IMG/VR virus record: IMGVR_UViG_3300036985_000870
Coordinates: 1 to 23,656 of that record
Origin: a virus
Direction: 5' to 3' (one strand)
DNA length: 23,656 nucleotides
A program made the position numbers and the translations under genes. A model generated the notes under the pieces. That model did no database searches, was not told where the DNA came from, and saw nothing but the letters and a program-made list of their open reading frames with translations. The first letter of the stretch is position 1. Every line of letters starts with the position of its first letter. This document shows, in pieces, positions 6,801-13,236 of the stretch.

Positions 6801-8795
6801 TTAAACTTCCTTTACAGGATTGTTATTCATTTGCATTTTGACAATTTCTCTATTTTGATCACTGTCTACTGCTTTTAAGTTTAAAGCTTTCTCTTTAAGC
6901 ATTAGATCTGCTACCTTAACTCGACGTTCAAACTCTCTATCATCACCTTGACCAGCCTCTAGATTAGTAGAGAGAGCTGCAACTAGTTTAGCTTTTACTT
7001 CTTCAGGTTTAAGTTGAGTCTCAACAGCAATTTGTTGAGCCTCTGCTTGTTGTTTACCAGCCTTAGTATTAAGATCTGCTGTTTGAGCTGCTAATAGACT
7101 CATTTGCATCTGTACTTGTTGTTGTTGCATCTGTTGTTGTTGAGGATCAGGTTGTTGTGACTGAGCTAATTGCTGTAATAACTGCGTTTTATTAGCTAAG
7201 TTAGAAGTTTCTAGAACACCTTGCATCAAGATAGATAGTAAAGGACTATCTGGACCTAGAGTTTTCATTAAGTTGATGAATTGTTGCTGTTCTACCTCAC
7301 GAGCAAGCATACCTAGTGTAGAACTAGGGATAAACTTCCAGTCTTGTGTCTTAAAGTGTTCAGGATCAAACTGCATGAACCTCCAAGCTGCCTTCTCTAC
7401 GAATGGAATGAGAAATTGGTCTTGAAAATTGACTAAAGTACGTTTGTTTTTTTTAATAATAGCAGAAAGAGCGAACGACATGTTAGCACCTTCAGGTTGT
7501 GACTGCATTGCAGCAGTATCCATAGTACCTGTAGCTTGTAAAAGCATCTGTTCGAACTGTTGAGCAGTCTGAATGTTAGCACCATCTACTGAACCGAACT
7601 TAAATGGCATCAGAATTTCAGCTGGATTACCATTAGTAAGGATAGTTTTACCTGGACGTACCTCAAACTTACTACCACGAGGTAGACGAGTAGCATCCAT
7701 AGCCATCATAGGCACGGTTGCAAGGGCTAAACTATCTAAGTGGCTACGTAACTGTGCATCAATTGCTTTCTGCATGTTGTAGCCCTTCTCTGCAACTCCA
7801 CGACCCCAGAATCTGTTAGGGATTGAGTCATCTTGATAGGCTACTATTGGACGATCTTTCATCATGTAAGGAGATTTCTCTGCCTTAAGTAGAGAAGACT
7901 CGTTAGCAATAACTACTACTGCTTCTACTAGATCTCCATACTCTTCCATCAACTCACTTATATCTTCATCTTTGCCTTCTTCTTCACCAAACAAACTTAC
8001 TACATCTCCATCTTCAGTAAGAGAAGCTTCTAGTAGATTCTTAGGAACTAAACCATAGTAACGAAGAATTCTAACCTTATCATCATCATATTGGTCATCA
8101 ATAAAACTAGCCTCTAGATCACTATCAGGAGGAGCATCATCACCTAAAGATTTAACATCTTTATATATACCCTGAGAAATAGCTTGAGCTACTGAATGAG
8201 CAGATACAAACTCTTCAATCGCTACACCCATAGCATCTTCAACAGAAGTAGCATTAGGGTCTATAAGGAAGTTCTGAGGATTGATTGGACGTAGAGCTAC
8301 TCGTACTTTCTCTACTTCTTGTACACCAATAGCAGATACATCTAAACCTTCAATAGGTTGAGTACTTGGGAATAGTTCTTTAGTCTTCTTGACAGTAATC
8401 TCACCAATACCTGTACCATAAATAGAAGCTAACAGGATTACATCTCCTACTGCTTTACGAACTTTGTTCTTCTTGAAGCACTCTTTCATGTAACGCTTCA
8501 TGTACTCTATGTCTGCTGGATCATTATCCTCCATGTCATCTTCGATGTCAAACAGATAGTCACCTTGACCAAAGACTGCCTCTTCTATCTCTGCAGTGTG
8601 GTTCTCAATAGCTTGTTGTAAAGCAGGAGAAGTAATACGACTACGTTCTGACAGCCTAGTAGTATCTTCTGCAGCCCAGATGCCTCGCCATAAGCGTTCG
8701 TACTCTTTCCAATCCTCAAGATAGTTAGTATCACGATGATCTCGCCACTCAGTAACGCTATCATTAATCCAATCTACTAGTTTATTAGAACTCAT
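6801..8795 (-). CDS. portal (head-tail connector) protein
   Basis: A 664-residue protein directly after TerL, in the standard TerL-portal order. It begins with a Trp-rich helical region (WRDHRDTNYLEDWKEYERLW) and ITSPALQQAIENHTAEIEEA. It contains RPINPQNFLIDPNATSVEDA and PNRFWGRGVAEKGYNMQKAID, both typical of podovirus-type portal proteins, in which a dodecamer forms the DNA channel. Near residues 545-610 is a Gln-rich stretch (QQQQMQQQQVQMQM) before a helical C-terminus, probably the barrel region reaching into the head. The length fits this portal class. The start overlaps no other gene; only a weak GGGAT site precedes it, so coupling to TerL translation is likely. Confidence 0.85.
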   Translation of the reverse strand: MSSNKLVDWINDSVTEWRDHRDTNYLEDWKEYERLWRGIWAAEDTTRLSERSRITSPALQQAIENHTAEIEEAVFGQGDYLFDIEDDMEDNDPADIEYMKRYMKECFKKNKVRKAVGDVILLASIYGTGIGEITVKKTKELFPSTQPIEGLDVSAIGVQEVEKVRVALRPINPQNFLIDPNATSVEDAMGVAIEEFVSAHSVAQAISQGIYKDVKSLGDDAPPDSDLEASFIDDQYDDDKVRILRYYGLVPKNLLEASLTEDGDVVSLFGEEEGKDEDISELMEEYGDLVEAVVVIANESSLLKAEKSPYMMKDRPIVAYQDDSIPNRFWGRGVAEKGYNMQKAIDAQLRSHLDSLALATVPMMAMDATRLPRGSKFEVRPGKTILTNGNPAEILMPFKFGSVDGANIQTAQQFEQMLLQATGTMDTAAMQSQPEGANMSFALSAIIKKNKRTLVNFQDQFLIPFVEKAAWRFMQFDPEHFKTQDWKFIPSSTLGMLAREVEQQQFINLMKTLGPDSPLLSILMQGVLETSNLANKTQLLQQLAQSQQPDPQQQQMQQQQVQMQMSLLAAQTADLNTKAGKQQAEAQQIAVETQLKPEEVKAKLVAALSTNLEAGQGDDREFERRVKVADLMLKEKALNLKAVDSDQNREIVKMQMNNNPVKEV

Positions 8796-8796
8796 T

Positions 8797-10056
8797 TTAA
8801 TATCCCGTTATGTTATCTAAAGGTTCGTACTGCTCTTCACTATCGTAATCGTGAAAGTATTCTACTATCTGTATCTGATCTATGTATGCTACTGCATCTA
8901 TTAAGTCATCGTGTAACTGTGAGTTAGGGAAGTTGACTAGTTGATCTATGAACTCGTTATTCCAAGAGCCATAGTTTAACGAGACCTTTCCGTGTTCAAA
9001 GCGACCTTGGAGAGCCCAGACGATTCGATCTGTTTTCTTTTGGTTACCATGTGTAACGTCATCAATCCTAAAGTAGTGATTGTGCCTACGCATAAGGTCA
9101 GTAAGGTAAGGTAGTGCTGCATTCTTTAAGCTCCCTTTTTCAATCCCAACTGCAACAGGTTCGTACTTAACAACTGCAGACATTATCTGAGAACAAGTCT
9201 CTTTAATATCCCACCTACCGTGGAGTACATCAGCAATCCACCAACCACCATCGTGTACCTTGACTATAGCTATAGCCGTCTCATCAAGCTTTTTATTTTT
9301 ATTACCTGACTCTCTATCCACGTTGATAAAGCCAGCCAAGTCAACTGCAACGAAATAACGACCTTCACTAGGTTCTTCTTCATCTATTTTTATCCAATCT
9401 TCTTTAAATAAATCTCGTGATGCTGCTTCAAATGAAGCCATAAACTCTTGTCTAAACGCAAAGCTAGACATAGATAACTTAGCTGCTTCTATCTCATCCT
9501 TTGGTAGAAGAGGATTATCGTAGGACGTATAGTGAAAAGCCTTCCAGTCAGGATCCTTCTCTCCCTCACTGTACTTAAATAACTCGTAGAAGTGGTTACG
9601 TCCTTTAGGTGTCCCAATAAATAAAGCACCACCCCTAACGTCTGCTAACGCAGGTCGTAAGATCTGTTCGAATACCTGAGGTTTCATGTCAGCGTACTCA
9701 TCGATCACTACATATGCTAAACCTACACCCCGAAGAGTATCTGGTCTATCTGAACCCTTGAGATAAATCTTACGTCCGTTAATTAGAGTTAACACCGAAG
9801 TGTTCTCGTGAGCAGACGCTGTAACATCTCTTGCTATTTCTTTAAGAAGAGACCAGAGAATATCCCTTGCTTGTTGATACGTCGGAGCTACGTAGAAGAC
9901 ATCCTTCTCTGTACTCTTTAAAGCCTCTATGATCAAGGTCCAAGCAGCTAGACGAGACTTACCAAAGCGTCGTCCTGCAGCAACTACTTTAAACCTATGT
10001 GGATCGTTGAATATCTCTAATTGTTTATCGTGTAACTTAACCTGTAGATTTGCCAT
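8797..10056 (-). CDS. terminase large subunit (ATPase and nuclease)
   Basis: A 419-residue packaging motor. The N-terminal ATPase has Walker A AAGRRFGKS at 26-34, Walker B YVVIDE at 115-120 with catalytic Glu 120, and the coupling-type motif FIGTPKGRN near 147-154. The C-terminal RNase H-like nuclease shows AVDLAG with Asp 239, GIEKGSL with Glu 306 and the HDDLIDA pair at 382-388, the acidic cluster that binds metal. It cuts concatemeric DNA and pumps it through the portal encoded next. No good ribosome site is seen before the ATG, which lies four bases after the preceding stop, so translational coupling is likely. The length is usual for this group. Confidence 0.93.
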   Translation of the reverse strand: MANLQVKLHDKQLEIFNDPHRFKVVAAGRRFGKSRLAAWTLIIEALKSTEKDVFYVAPTYQQARDILWSLLKEIARDVTASAHENTSVLTLINGRKIYLKGSDRPDTLRGVGLAYVVIDEYADMKPQVFEQILRPALADVRGGALFIGTPKGRNHFYELFKYSEGEKDPDWKAFHYTSYDNPLLPKDEIEAAKLSMSSFAFRQEFMASFEAASRDLFKEDWIKIDEEEPSEGRYFVAVDLAGFINVDRESGNKNKKLDETAIAIVKVHDGGWWIADVLHGRWDIKETCSQIMSAVVKYEPVAVGIEKGSLKNAALPYLTDLMRRHNHYFRIDDVTHGNQKKTDRIVWALQGRFEHGKVSLNYGSWNNEFIDQLVNFPNSQLHDDLIDAVAYIDQIQIVEYFHDYDSEEQYEPLDNITGY

Positions 10057-10059
10057 AGA

Positions 10060-10641
10060 TTAGAAGGAGAATCCACCTTGTAACATAAGTTCATAACCTT
10101 TAGGTGTTAGTCGACCAGATGCATCTACAAAACCATTATCTGATAGTTGTTTATGGTATTGACCATAGACTTCAGGAGTCTTATCATACGAATTATAAGC
10201 AGCTCCTACACTAGCACTATCTTTAGGATTAACTGTAGGAACATTAAGATCTAAATTCATATCATATCCATAAGGAGTATAGTTTCCAGAAGCAGATAGA
10301 TTACCATCCTGATAACTACCATAGTAATTACCTTTAGTATCAGTTCCCATATTATAGGGACCAGTTGAATAGTTTACATTGTTAACACCGTTTACTGTAC
10401 CAGATGCAGATAACTCACCCTCAGGTGTATAGTAGGAACCTCTAAGATTAGTAGAACCTCCAACTAGATCTCGAGAAGCACCTACTGAACCATACTCTCC
10501 ATCATAGGATACATCCCCTTTAAGAACCCTATTAGTAAGATCTCCTAGAAGAGATAAGGACATACTACCTAATCGTTTAGATAGGTTTACTGGTCCAGAG
10601 GGAACTAGACCATACTGGGTGAAACCATTACTCTCATCCAT
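10060..10641 (-). CDS. Gly/Tyr/Ser-rich protein between terminase genes
   Basis: A 193-residue low-complexity protein. Residues about 40-150 consist of irregular beta-hairpin-like units built on G-x-LSASG (seen twice) and YY/NY-G patterns (SYYTPEGELSASG, GNYYGSYQDGNLSASG). This is reminiscent of amyloid or curli-like or porin-like repeats but matches none I can name. The C-terminal part ends with DNGFVDASGRLTPKGYELML, which looks like a separate small fold. The start ATG overlaps the end of the TerS-candidate gene by eight bases, with GAGGA upstream. Its position between the terminase genes suggests a packaging or virion-associated role; this is unproven. Confidence 0.65.
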   Translation of the reverse strand: MDESNGFTQYGLVPSGPVNLSKRLGSMSLSLLGDLTNRVLKGDVSYDGEYGSVGASRDLVGGSTNLRGSYYTPEGELSASGTVNGVNNVNYSTGPYNMGTDTKGNYYGSYQDGNLSASGNYTPYGYDMNLDLNVPTVNPKDSASVGAAYNSYDKTPEVYGQYHKQLSDNGFVDASGRLTPKGYELMLQGGFSF

Positions 10642-11104
10642 TCTCTATTACTTCCTCTTCTATATACTCATCCGTACTTACGTACTCAGCCTCTATTGGC
10701 TCCTCATCATTCTCTTTAATACCTACCTCACCTACGCCCATGATCTGAATAGTAATCCCTTTGTTACCCTTATTCTCTTTCTCAAAATAAGATGTAGGGA
10801 TCATTCGATCTATGAGTAGCTTGAGACAAGCCATCTGATCAGTGTCATCATCATCTAAAGCTTTGTCCATCACCTTCTTAACTACAAGTGTACTCTTACC
10901 CTGCAACATAGCTGCAAGAAGTTCTTGTGATTTAGCTTTAGACTTCTCAGGTAGAATTGCAGGAGGACGATAGTCTTTCTTAGGTGGAGCAACCTTAACG
11001 GTTAACCCAAGAGAAGCTCTAATCTTATTTGTTTCCTCTCTACTTCTTCTTCCTTTTCTACGAGGCTTAGGTGCAGCCTTTACCGTATCGATTGTTTCCG
11101 TCAT
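10634..11104 (-). CDS. terminase small subunit candidate
   Basis: A 156-residue protein. The N-terminal 45 residues are very basic (PKPRRKGRRSREETNK). Residues about 55-110 are helical, with SQELLAAMLQGKSTLVVKKV then DTDQMACLKLLIDRMIP, a pattern seen in small phage DNA-binding proteins upstream of TerL (DUF5681-like). The C-terminus is strongly acidic. Its place two genes before TerL in the same operon supports the TerS assignment, where it would recognise the packaging site. No canonical winged or helix-turn-helix motif is certain, so the assignment rests on context and the conserved helical block. Confidence 0.6.
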   Translation of the reverse strand: MTETIDTVKAAPKPRRKGRRSREETNKIRASLGLTVKVAPPKKDYRPPAILPEKSKAKSQELLAAMLQGKSTLVVKKVMDKALDDDDTDQMACLKLLIDRMIPTSYFEKENKGNKGITIQIMGVGEVGIKENDEEPIEAEYVSTDEYIEEEVIENG

Positions 11105-11108
11105 TTAT

Positions 11109-11390
11109 TTAGTCTTTATCAAATGAGACACCAGCATAACCAGAAGGATTACGTTTAGTGTAGTTTTTAGCTGCACGGTTATTCTTCATGGTTTGTAACT
11201 TATCAGCAATATCACTAGGTACTTCTTCTTTAGGAGCTGCCATAGGTTTAGCAACTTTAGGAGTAGCAATCATAGATACTTTAGCCCTAAGCTTATAGTT
11301 CTCAGCTGCTCTGTTATTCTTCATAGTCTGCAGCTTATCTGCAATTTCACTTGGAACAACTTCTTTTGCTTTTGATTTCATTGTAGCCAT
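11109..11390 (-). CDS. small basic protein with an internal duplicated motif
   Basis: A 93-residue basic protein made of two copies of one 21-residue element (residues 12-32 and 57-77), sharing IADKLQTMKNNRAA and differing at two positions. They are joined by a Lys/Ala/Pro-rich linker (PKVAKPMAAPKEE) and end with a short GYAGVSF tail. The two DNA copies differ at eight synonymous codons but only two amino-acid positions, so the peptide is under purifying selection. It could bind two sites of a partner or DNA. AAGGG precedes the ATG. It lies between the HNH-like gene and the TerS candidate. No family is recognised. Confidence 0.7.
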   Translation of the reverse strand: MATMKSKAKEVVPSEIADKLQTMKNNRAAENYKLRAKVSMIATPKVAKPMAAPKEEVPSDIADKLQTMKNNRAAKNYTKRNPSGYAGVSFDKD

Positions 11391-11411
11391 GAATAGTATT
11401 TCCCTTTTCTA

Positions 11412-11681
11412 TTAGTTATTACCTGGTTTAGAACGTTTACGTTTTACTTCTTTATCTGCATTTGCTTTAGCTGAGACGACCCGTACGTTAGACTTCTTAG
11501 TAGATCCACCAGAGTCTAGAGGTTTCTTGTGATCTGCTTGACGAGGATCACCTACTTTAAGTCCTGACTCTTTACGAGCCTTGTTACGAGCAGCACGGTC
11601 TTTAACACGCTTAGTGCTCTTGGTGTGTTCCCAATCTAATTCTTTTTTATAATCTCGTTTGCCGTTCGTCATGTATGGCAT
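11412..11681 (-). CDS. small HNH-like protein upstream of the terminase genes
   Basis: An 89-residue, very basic protein. The core GDPRQADHKKPLDSGGSTKKSN followed by NVRVVSAKANADKE fits the degenerate HNH fold in phages: DH for the metal and catalytic His, then G-G-S....N.R, then N as the third ligand. The zinc-binding Cys pairs of larger HNH proteins are absent. HNH proteins beside terminases take part in packaging cuts in several phages, and this one heads the same operon. I chose the ATG at 11681 because GGAG lies five bases upstream; an upstream GTG (11687) lacks a site. The RBS and start lie inside or beside a 17-bp repeat also found upstream of the promoter. Confidence 0.7.
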   Translation of the reverse strand: MPYMTNGKRDYKKELDWEHTKSTKRVKDRAARNKARKESGLKVGDPRQADHKKPLDSGGSTKKSNVRVVSAKANADKEVKRKRSKPGNN

Positions 11682-11697
11682 GCTCACTCCGTTCGCA
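11681..11697. repeat. 17-bp repeat copy 1 (TGCTCACTCCGTTCGCA)
   Basis: This copy covers the ribosome-binding site and start of the HNH-like gene. It matches the copy at 11783-11799 at 16 of 17 bases. The two copies bracket the leftward promoter, so they could be binding sites for one regulator, or one could act at RNA level on the ribosome site. Confidence 0.6.
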
Positions 11698-11745
11698 CTA
11701 AAGAGTGCACTTCTTAAGATAGAAAATCTAACTAACTATGTAATC

Positions 11746-11774
11746 ATTATAACACAGAAGATTCTAAAAGTCAA
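11746..11774 (-). promoter_or_regulatory. leftward sigma70 promoter for the structural operon
   Basis: On the minus strand: TTGACT (11774-11769), a 17-base spacer, TATAAT (11751-11746), with an extended TGT element before the -10. It points into the HNH-like, TerS, TerL, portal and fibre genes. The start site should be near 11739, giving a leader of about 58 bases. The spacer holds a short AGAA-GA-TTCT dyad. Confidence 0.8.
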
Positions 11775-11782
11775 GCATTTTC

Positions 11783-11799
11783 TGCTCACTACGTTCGCA
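11783..11799. repeat. 17-bp repeat copy 2 (TGCTCACTACGTTCGCA)
   Basis: The second copy lies nine bases upstream of the -35 of the leftward promoter and 45 bases from the -35 of the rightward one, between the two divergent promoters. Candidate operator; see the copy at 11681-11697. Confidence 0.6.
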
Positions 11800-11843
11800 A
11801 TCCTAGAAGAAAGATTTATTTTAAGAGTTTGCTATCTATGATA

Positions 11844-11872
11844 TTGACTTTTATAGAAAAGTATGCTATAAT
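11844..11872 (+). promoter_or_regulatory. rightward sigma70 promoter for the early region
   Basis: TTGACT (11844-11849), 17-base spacer, TATAAT (11867-11872), with extended TGC. It is back to back with the leftward promoter, the two -35 boxes being about 70 bases apart. Transcription would start near 11879 and run through more than 1.1 kb without a clear gene before the 46-residue membrane protein. A TCTAAAT/ATTTAGA stem-loop lies in the leader at 11906-11930. Confidence 0.8.
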
Positions 11873-12091
11873 AGAACTATATAGTAAACACAAAGTAAAA
11901 CTCTTTCTAAATTCAGATTTTAGATTTAGAGATACTTTGAGTAATGTCTCAGATCTATATAGTCTCTTTCCGTTACACTCTTCTCAATTCCCTTCTCTTT
12001 TGTCCGTAGAAGCACATTATGCTTAGGATACGTTCCAATTTAGCCTTTGTTGTGTGTGGTGTGATACATCATAATAAATCTTGTTAATGCA

Positions 12092-12124
12092 CATGACACC
12101 CCCCCTATATCATTCTATGTCATG
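12092..12124. repeat. inverted repeat CATGACA...TGTCATG around a C7 run
   Basis: Perfect 7-base arms (12092-12098 and 12118-12124) enclose a 19-base loop that begins with seven C. It is followed by a second small hairpin, CTTACC-TTC-GGTAAG, at 12131-12145. It lies in the gene-poor control region. No T run follows, so it is not a terminator; a protein-binding dyad or RNA element is possible. Confidence 0.5.
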
Positions 12125-12171
12125 CTATTGCTTACCTTCGGTAAGTTAAAGACAGAAGTGATTGACCTATG

Positions 12172-12202
12172 TGTAGTATACGATGTAGTATCTATGTAGT
12201 AT
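12172..12202. repeat. three TGTAGTAT boxes at 11-12 base spacing
   Basis: TGTAGTAT occurs at 12172-12179, 12184-12191 and 12195-12202, close to one helical turn apart, and again at 12344-12351. A TTGACC box at 12162-12167 lies 18 bases before TAGTAT at 12186-12191, so a weak promoter may also be present. Regular helical spacing suggests binding sites for one protein, such as an initiator or repressor. Confidence 0.5.
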
Positions 12203-12212
12203 ACTCATACTC

Positions 12213-12248
12213 TATCTAATACTCTTAGTATCTTTACTTATGTAATCT
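12213..12248. repeat. 36-nt repeat element, copy 1
   Basis: The copy runs TATCTAATACT...TAGTATCT...TTATGTAATCT and contains an ATACT-CTT-AGTAT dyad (12219-12231). It matches the copy at 12332-12367 in all three blocks, with two compensating one-base length differences. It sits just after the TGTAGTAT boxes. Confidence 0.55.
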
Positions 12249-12331
12249 TTATTGTCTAGATTATTTTTGTAGATGGATATGTGTTGTGTGGTGCACATAG
12301 AGGTATCAACTTATGTATTCTCTACACTATC

Positions 12332-12367
12332 TATCTAATACTTTGTAGTATCTACATTATATAATCT
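12332..12367. repeat. 36-nt repeat element, copy 2
   Basis: Second copy, with an ATACT-TTGT-AGTAT dyad (12338-12351) that includes a TGTAGTAT box and ends in an AT-rich TTATATAATCT block. The AT-rich end and the paired dyads resemble origin or regulator-binding modules. No function can be assigned. Confidence 0.55.
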
Positions 12368-12428
12368 AAGTGTATGTTTCTTAAAGCCTTTTACAATCGC
12401 TTTATCTGTCCTCAAAGCCTCGTCAATA

Positions 12429-12537
12429 TATTGCATGAGTTTGCCTTCCGCCAATGAAACGCTAGCATAAGACCGCAGACTGTCATTGGCGTCAGCACTA
12501 CGACATCGCCAGCTCGTCGTGTGAACTCTATGCAATA
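12429..12537. ncRNA. possible structured RNA with three-way-junction fold
   Basis: Three nested perfect or near-perfect stems. The outer stem is TATTGCATGAG (12429-12439) with CTC-t-ATGCAATA (12526-12537), 11 bp with one bulge. Inner stem A is CGCCAATGA (12449-12457) with TCATTGGCG (12483-12491), 9 bp. Inner stem B is CAC-t-ACGAC (12496-12504) with GTCGTGTG (12516-12523), 8 bp with one bulge. Together they form a three-way junction. The GC content is visibly higher than the flanks. The rightward promoter at 11844 would transcribe it, though it could also act on the other strand. A 33-codon minus-strand frame with a ribosome site (12335-12436) overlaps part of it. No known RNA family recognised. 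Confidence 0.4.
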
Positions 12538-12618
12538 GACTGACTCACGTCCATCTAAAGAAAGCAAAGTCAAGAACATGTTTCGCTCGAGTCCCTCGCT
12601 CAGAGAGTGTAGTGAGAC

Positions 12619-12635
12619 GCTCATTGGGTATGAGC
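12619..12635. repeat. GCTCAT-tgggt-ATGAGC hairpin
   Basis: A perfect 6-bp stem with a 5-base loop in the control region, between the candidate three-way junction and the paired conserved-loop hairpins. It is part of the same dense cluster of stem-loops. Confidence 0.4.
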
Positions 12636-12647
12636 TGAATTACTAGC

Positions 12648-12674
12648 GGACGACATCAAACAAAAGCGTCGTCC
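12648..12674. repeat. conserved-loop hairpin 1
   Basis: A perfect 7-bp stem, GGACGAC with GTCGTCC, and a 13-base loop ATCAAACAAAAGC (12655-12667). The loop matches that of the hairpin at 12751-12779 at 12 of 13 bases, while the stem sequences are unrelated. No T run follows, so it is not a terminator. Confidence 0.6.
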
Positions 12675-12750
12675 TTGCTAAGAGAGAGGATTCCGTTTCC
12701 GCCCCAGCAAACGAATTATACAGCTATTGAAATAAGATTAGTAAAGGGCT

Positions 12751-12779
12751 ATCATCACATAAAACAAAAGCGTGATGAT
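12751..12779. repeat. conserved-loop hairpin 2, possible terminator
   Basis: A perfect 8-bp stem, ATCATCAC with GTGATGAT, and a 13-base loop ATAAAACAAAAGC (12759-12771), followed by TTTCG; the stem's last T makes a run of four. It could end a short RNA started at 11879, but the stem is AT-rich and the loop conservation points to a binding role as well. Confidence 0.6.
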
Positions 12780-12822
12780 TTTCGTCAATAAACCACTGCC
12801 GAAACCGTAAATATCTAAAAAC

Positions 12823-12907
12823 AATTTCATTGCTCACGATTACATATTAATAACTTCTATTAGATTATAGATTGTGTTTGAGTGTAACATCTAAGACCAA
12901 TGAAATT
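12823..12907. repeat. 10-bp inverted repeat with a 65-base loop
   Basis: AATTTCATTG (12823-12832) is the exact complement of CAATGAAATT (12898-12907). A TTACA/TGTAA pair and a CTAT/ATAG pair lie inside. It is the last element of the stem-loop cluster before the TTGACA box at 12922, for which no convincing -10 is visible. Confidence 0.45.
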
Positions 12908-13021
12908 CTTTTCAGCTACCCTTGACAAACCTTATTTCAACCATGTCGATACGCATGCCAAGGCAGAACTGAACCTCTCTTACTGTCTTCTTTATCTTTA
13001 TCTTAATTGGAGTATTATCAA

Positions 13022-13162
13022 ATGGAAAACTTAATCTTATTATTAGTATTTATTGGTTGTTTGTGTGGTGTGTTTTGTATAGCTGATTTATGTGTTACAC
13101 TTATAGCTAAACGGAAACATGCTAAACAATCTAAACTTAATGGTTTCAATTATAAACTTTAA
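13022..13162 (+). CDS. small single-pass membrane protein
   Basis: A 46-residue open frame, MENLILLLVFIGCLCGVFCI then a basic tail (AKRKHAKQSK). One hydrophobic helix covers residues about 4-28, including several Cys, with the positive C-terminal tail expected to be cytoplasmic. A TTGGAG site lies nine bases before the ATG, and the frame lies between the structured control region and the first large early gene. Small early membrane proteins often act on the host envelope, for example in superinfection exclusion, but nothing in the sequence proves this. Confidence 0.55.
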   Translation: MENLILLLVFIGCLCGVFCIADLCVTLIAKRKHAKQSKLNGFNYKL

Positions 13163-13181
13163 TCTTAAATTAACAACCGAC

Positions 13182-13201
13182 GAGGTAGCGGTTACTACCT
13201 C
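13182..13201 (+). terminator. GAGGTAG-CTACCTC stem-loop in the leader of the next gene
   Basis: A perfect 7-bp stem with a CGGTTA loop, followed by an AT-rich stretch with broken T runs. It lies between the 46-residue gene and the 285-residue gene, so it may attenuate transcription or protect the downstream message. Confidence 0.4.
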
Positions 13202-13236
13202 ACATTTATCATTTAATTATTAAAAGGAATCAAATC

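Noticed and set aside
11829-12026. Plus-strand 65-codon frame
   Set aside because: It begins before and runs through the rightward promoter, has no ribosome site and no protein-like pattern.
12335-12535. Minus-strand frames of 66 and 70 codons at 12335-12535 and 12412-12624
   Set aside because: They cross the inverted repeats and are Arg/Ser/Cys-rich in their upstream parts. The only part with a ribosome site is 33 codons (12335-12436), too short to trust. The hairpin structure explains the region better.
12560-12610. tRNA-like TCGAGTCCC text
   Set aside because: No matching T-stem, anticodon arm or acceptor stem could be built.
12922-12951. TTGACA box as a promoter for the first early genes
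   Set aside because: No acceptable -10 at 16-19 bases; the nearest text is GTCGAT or TCGATA.
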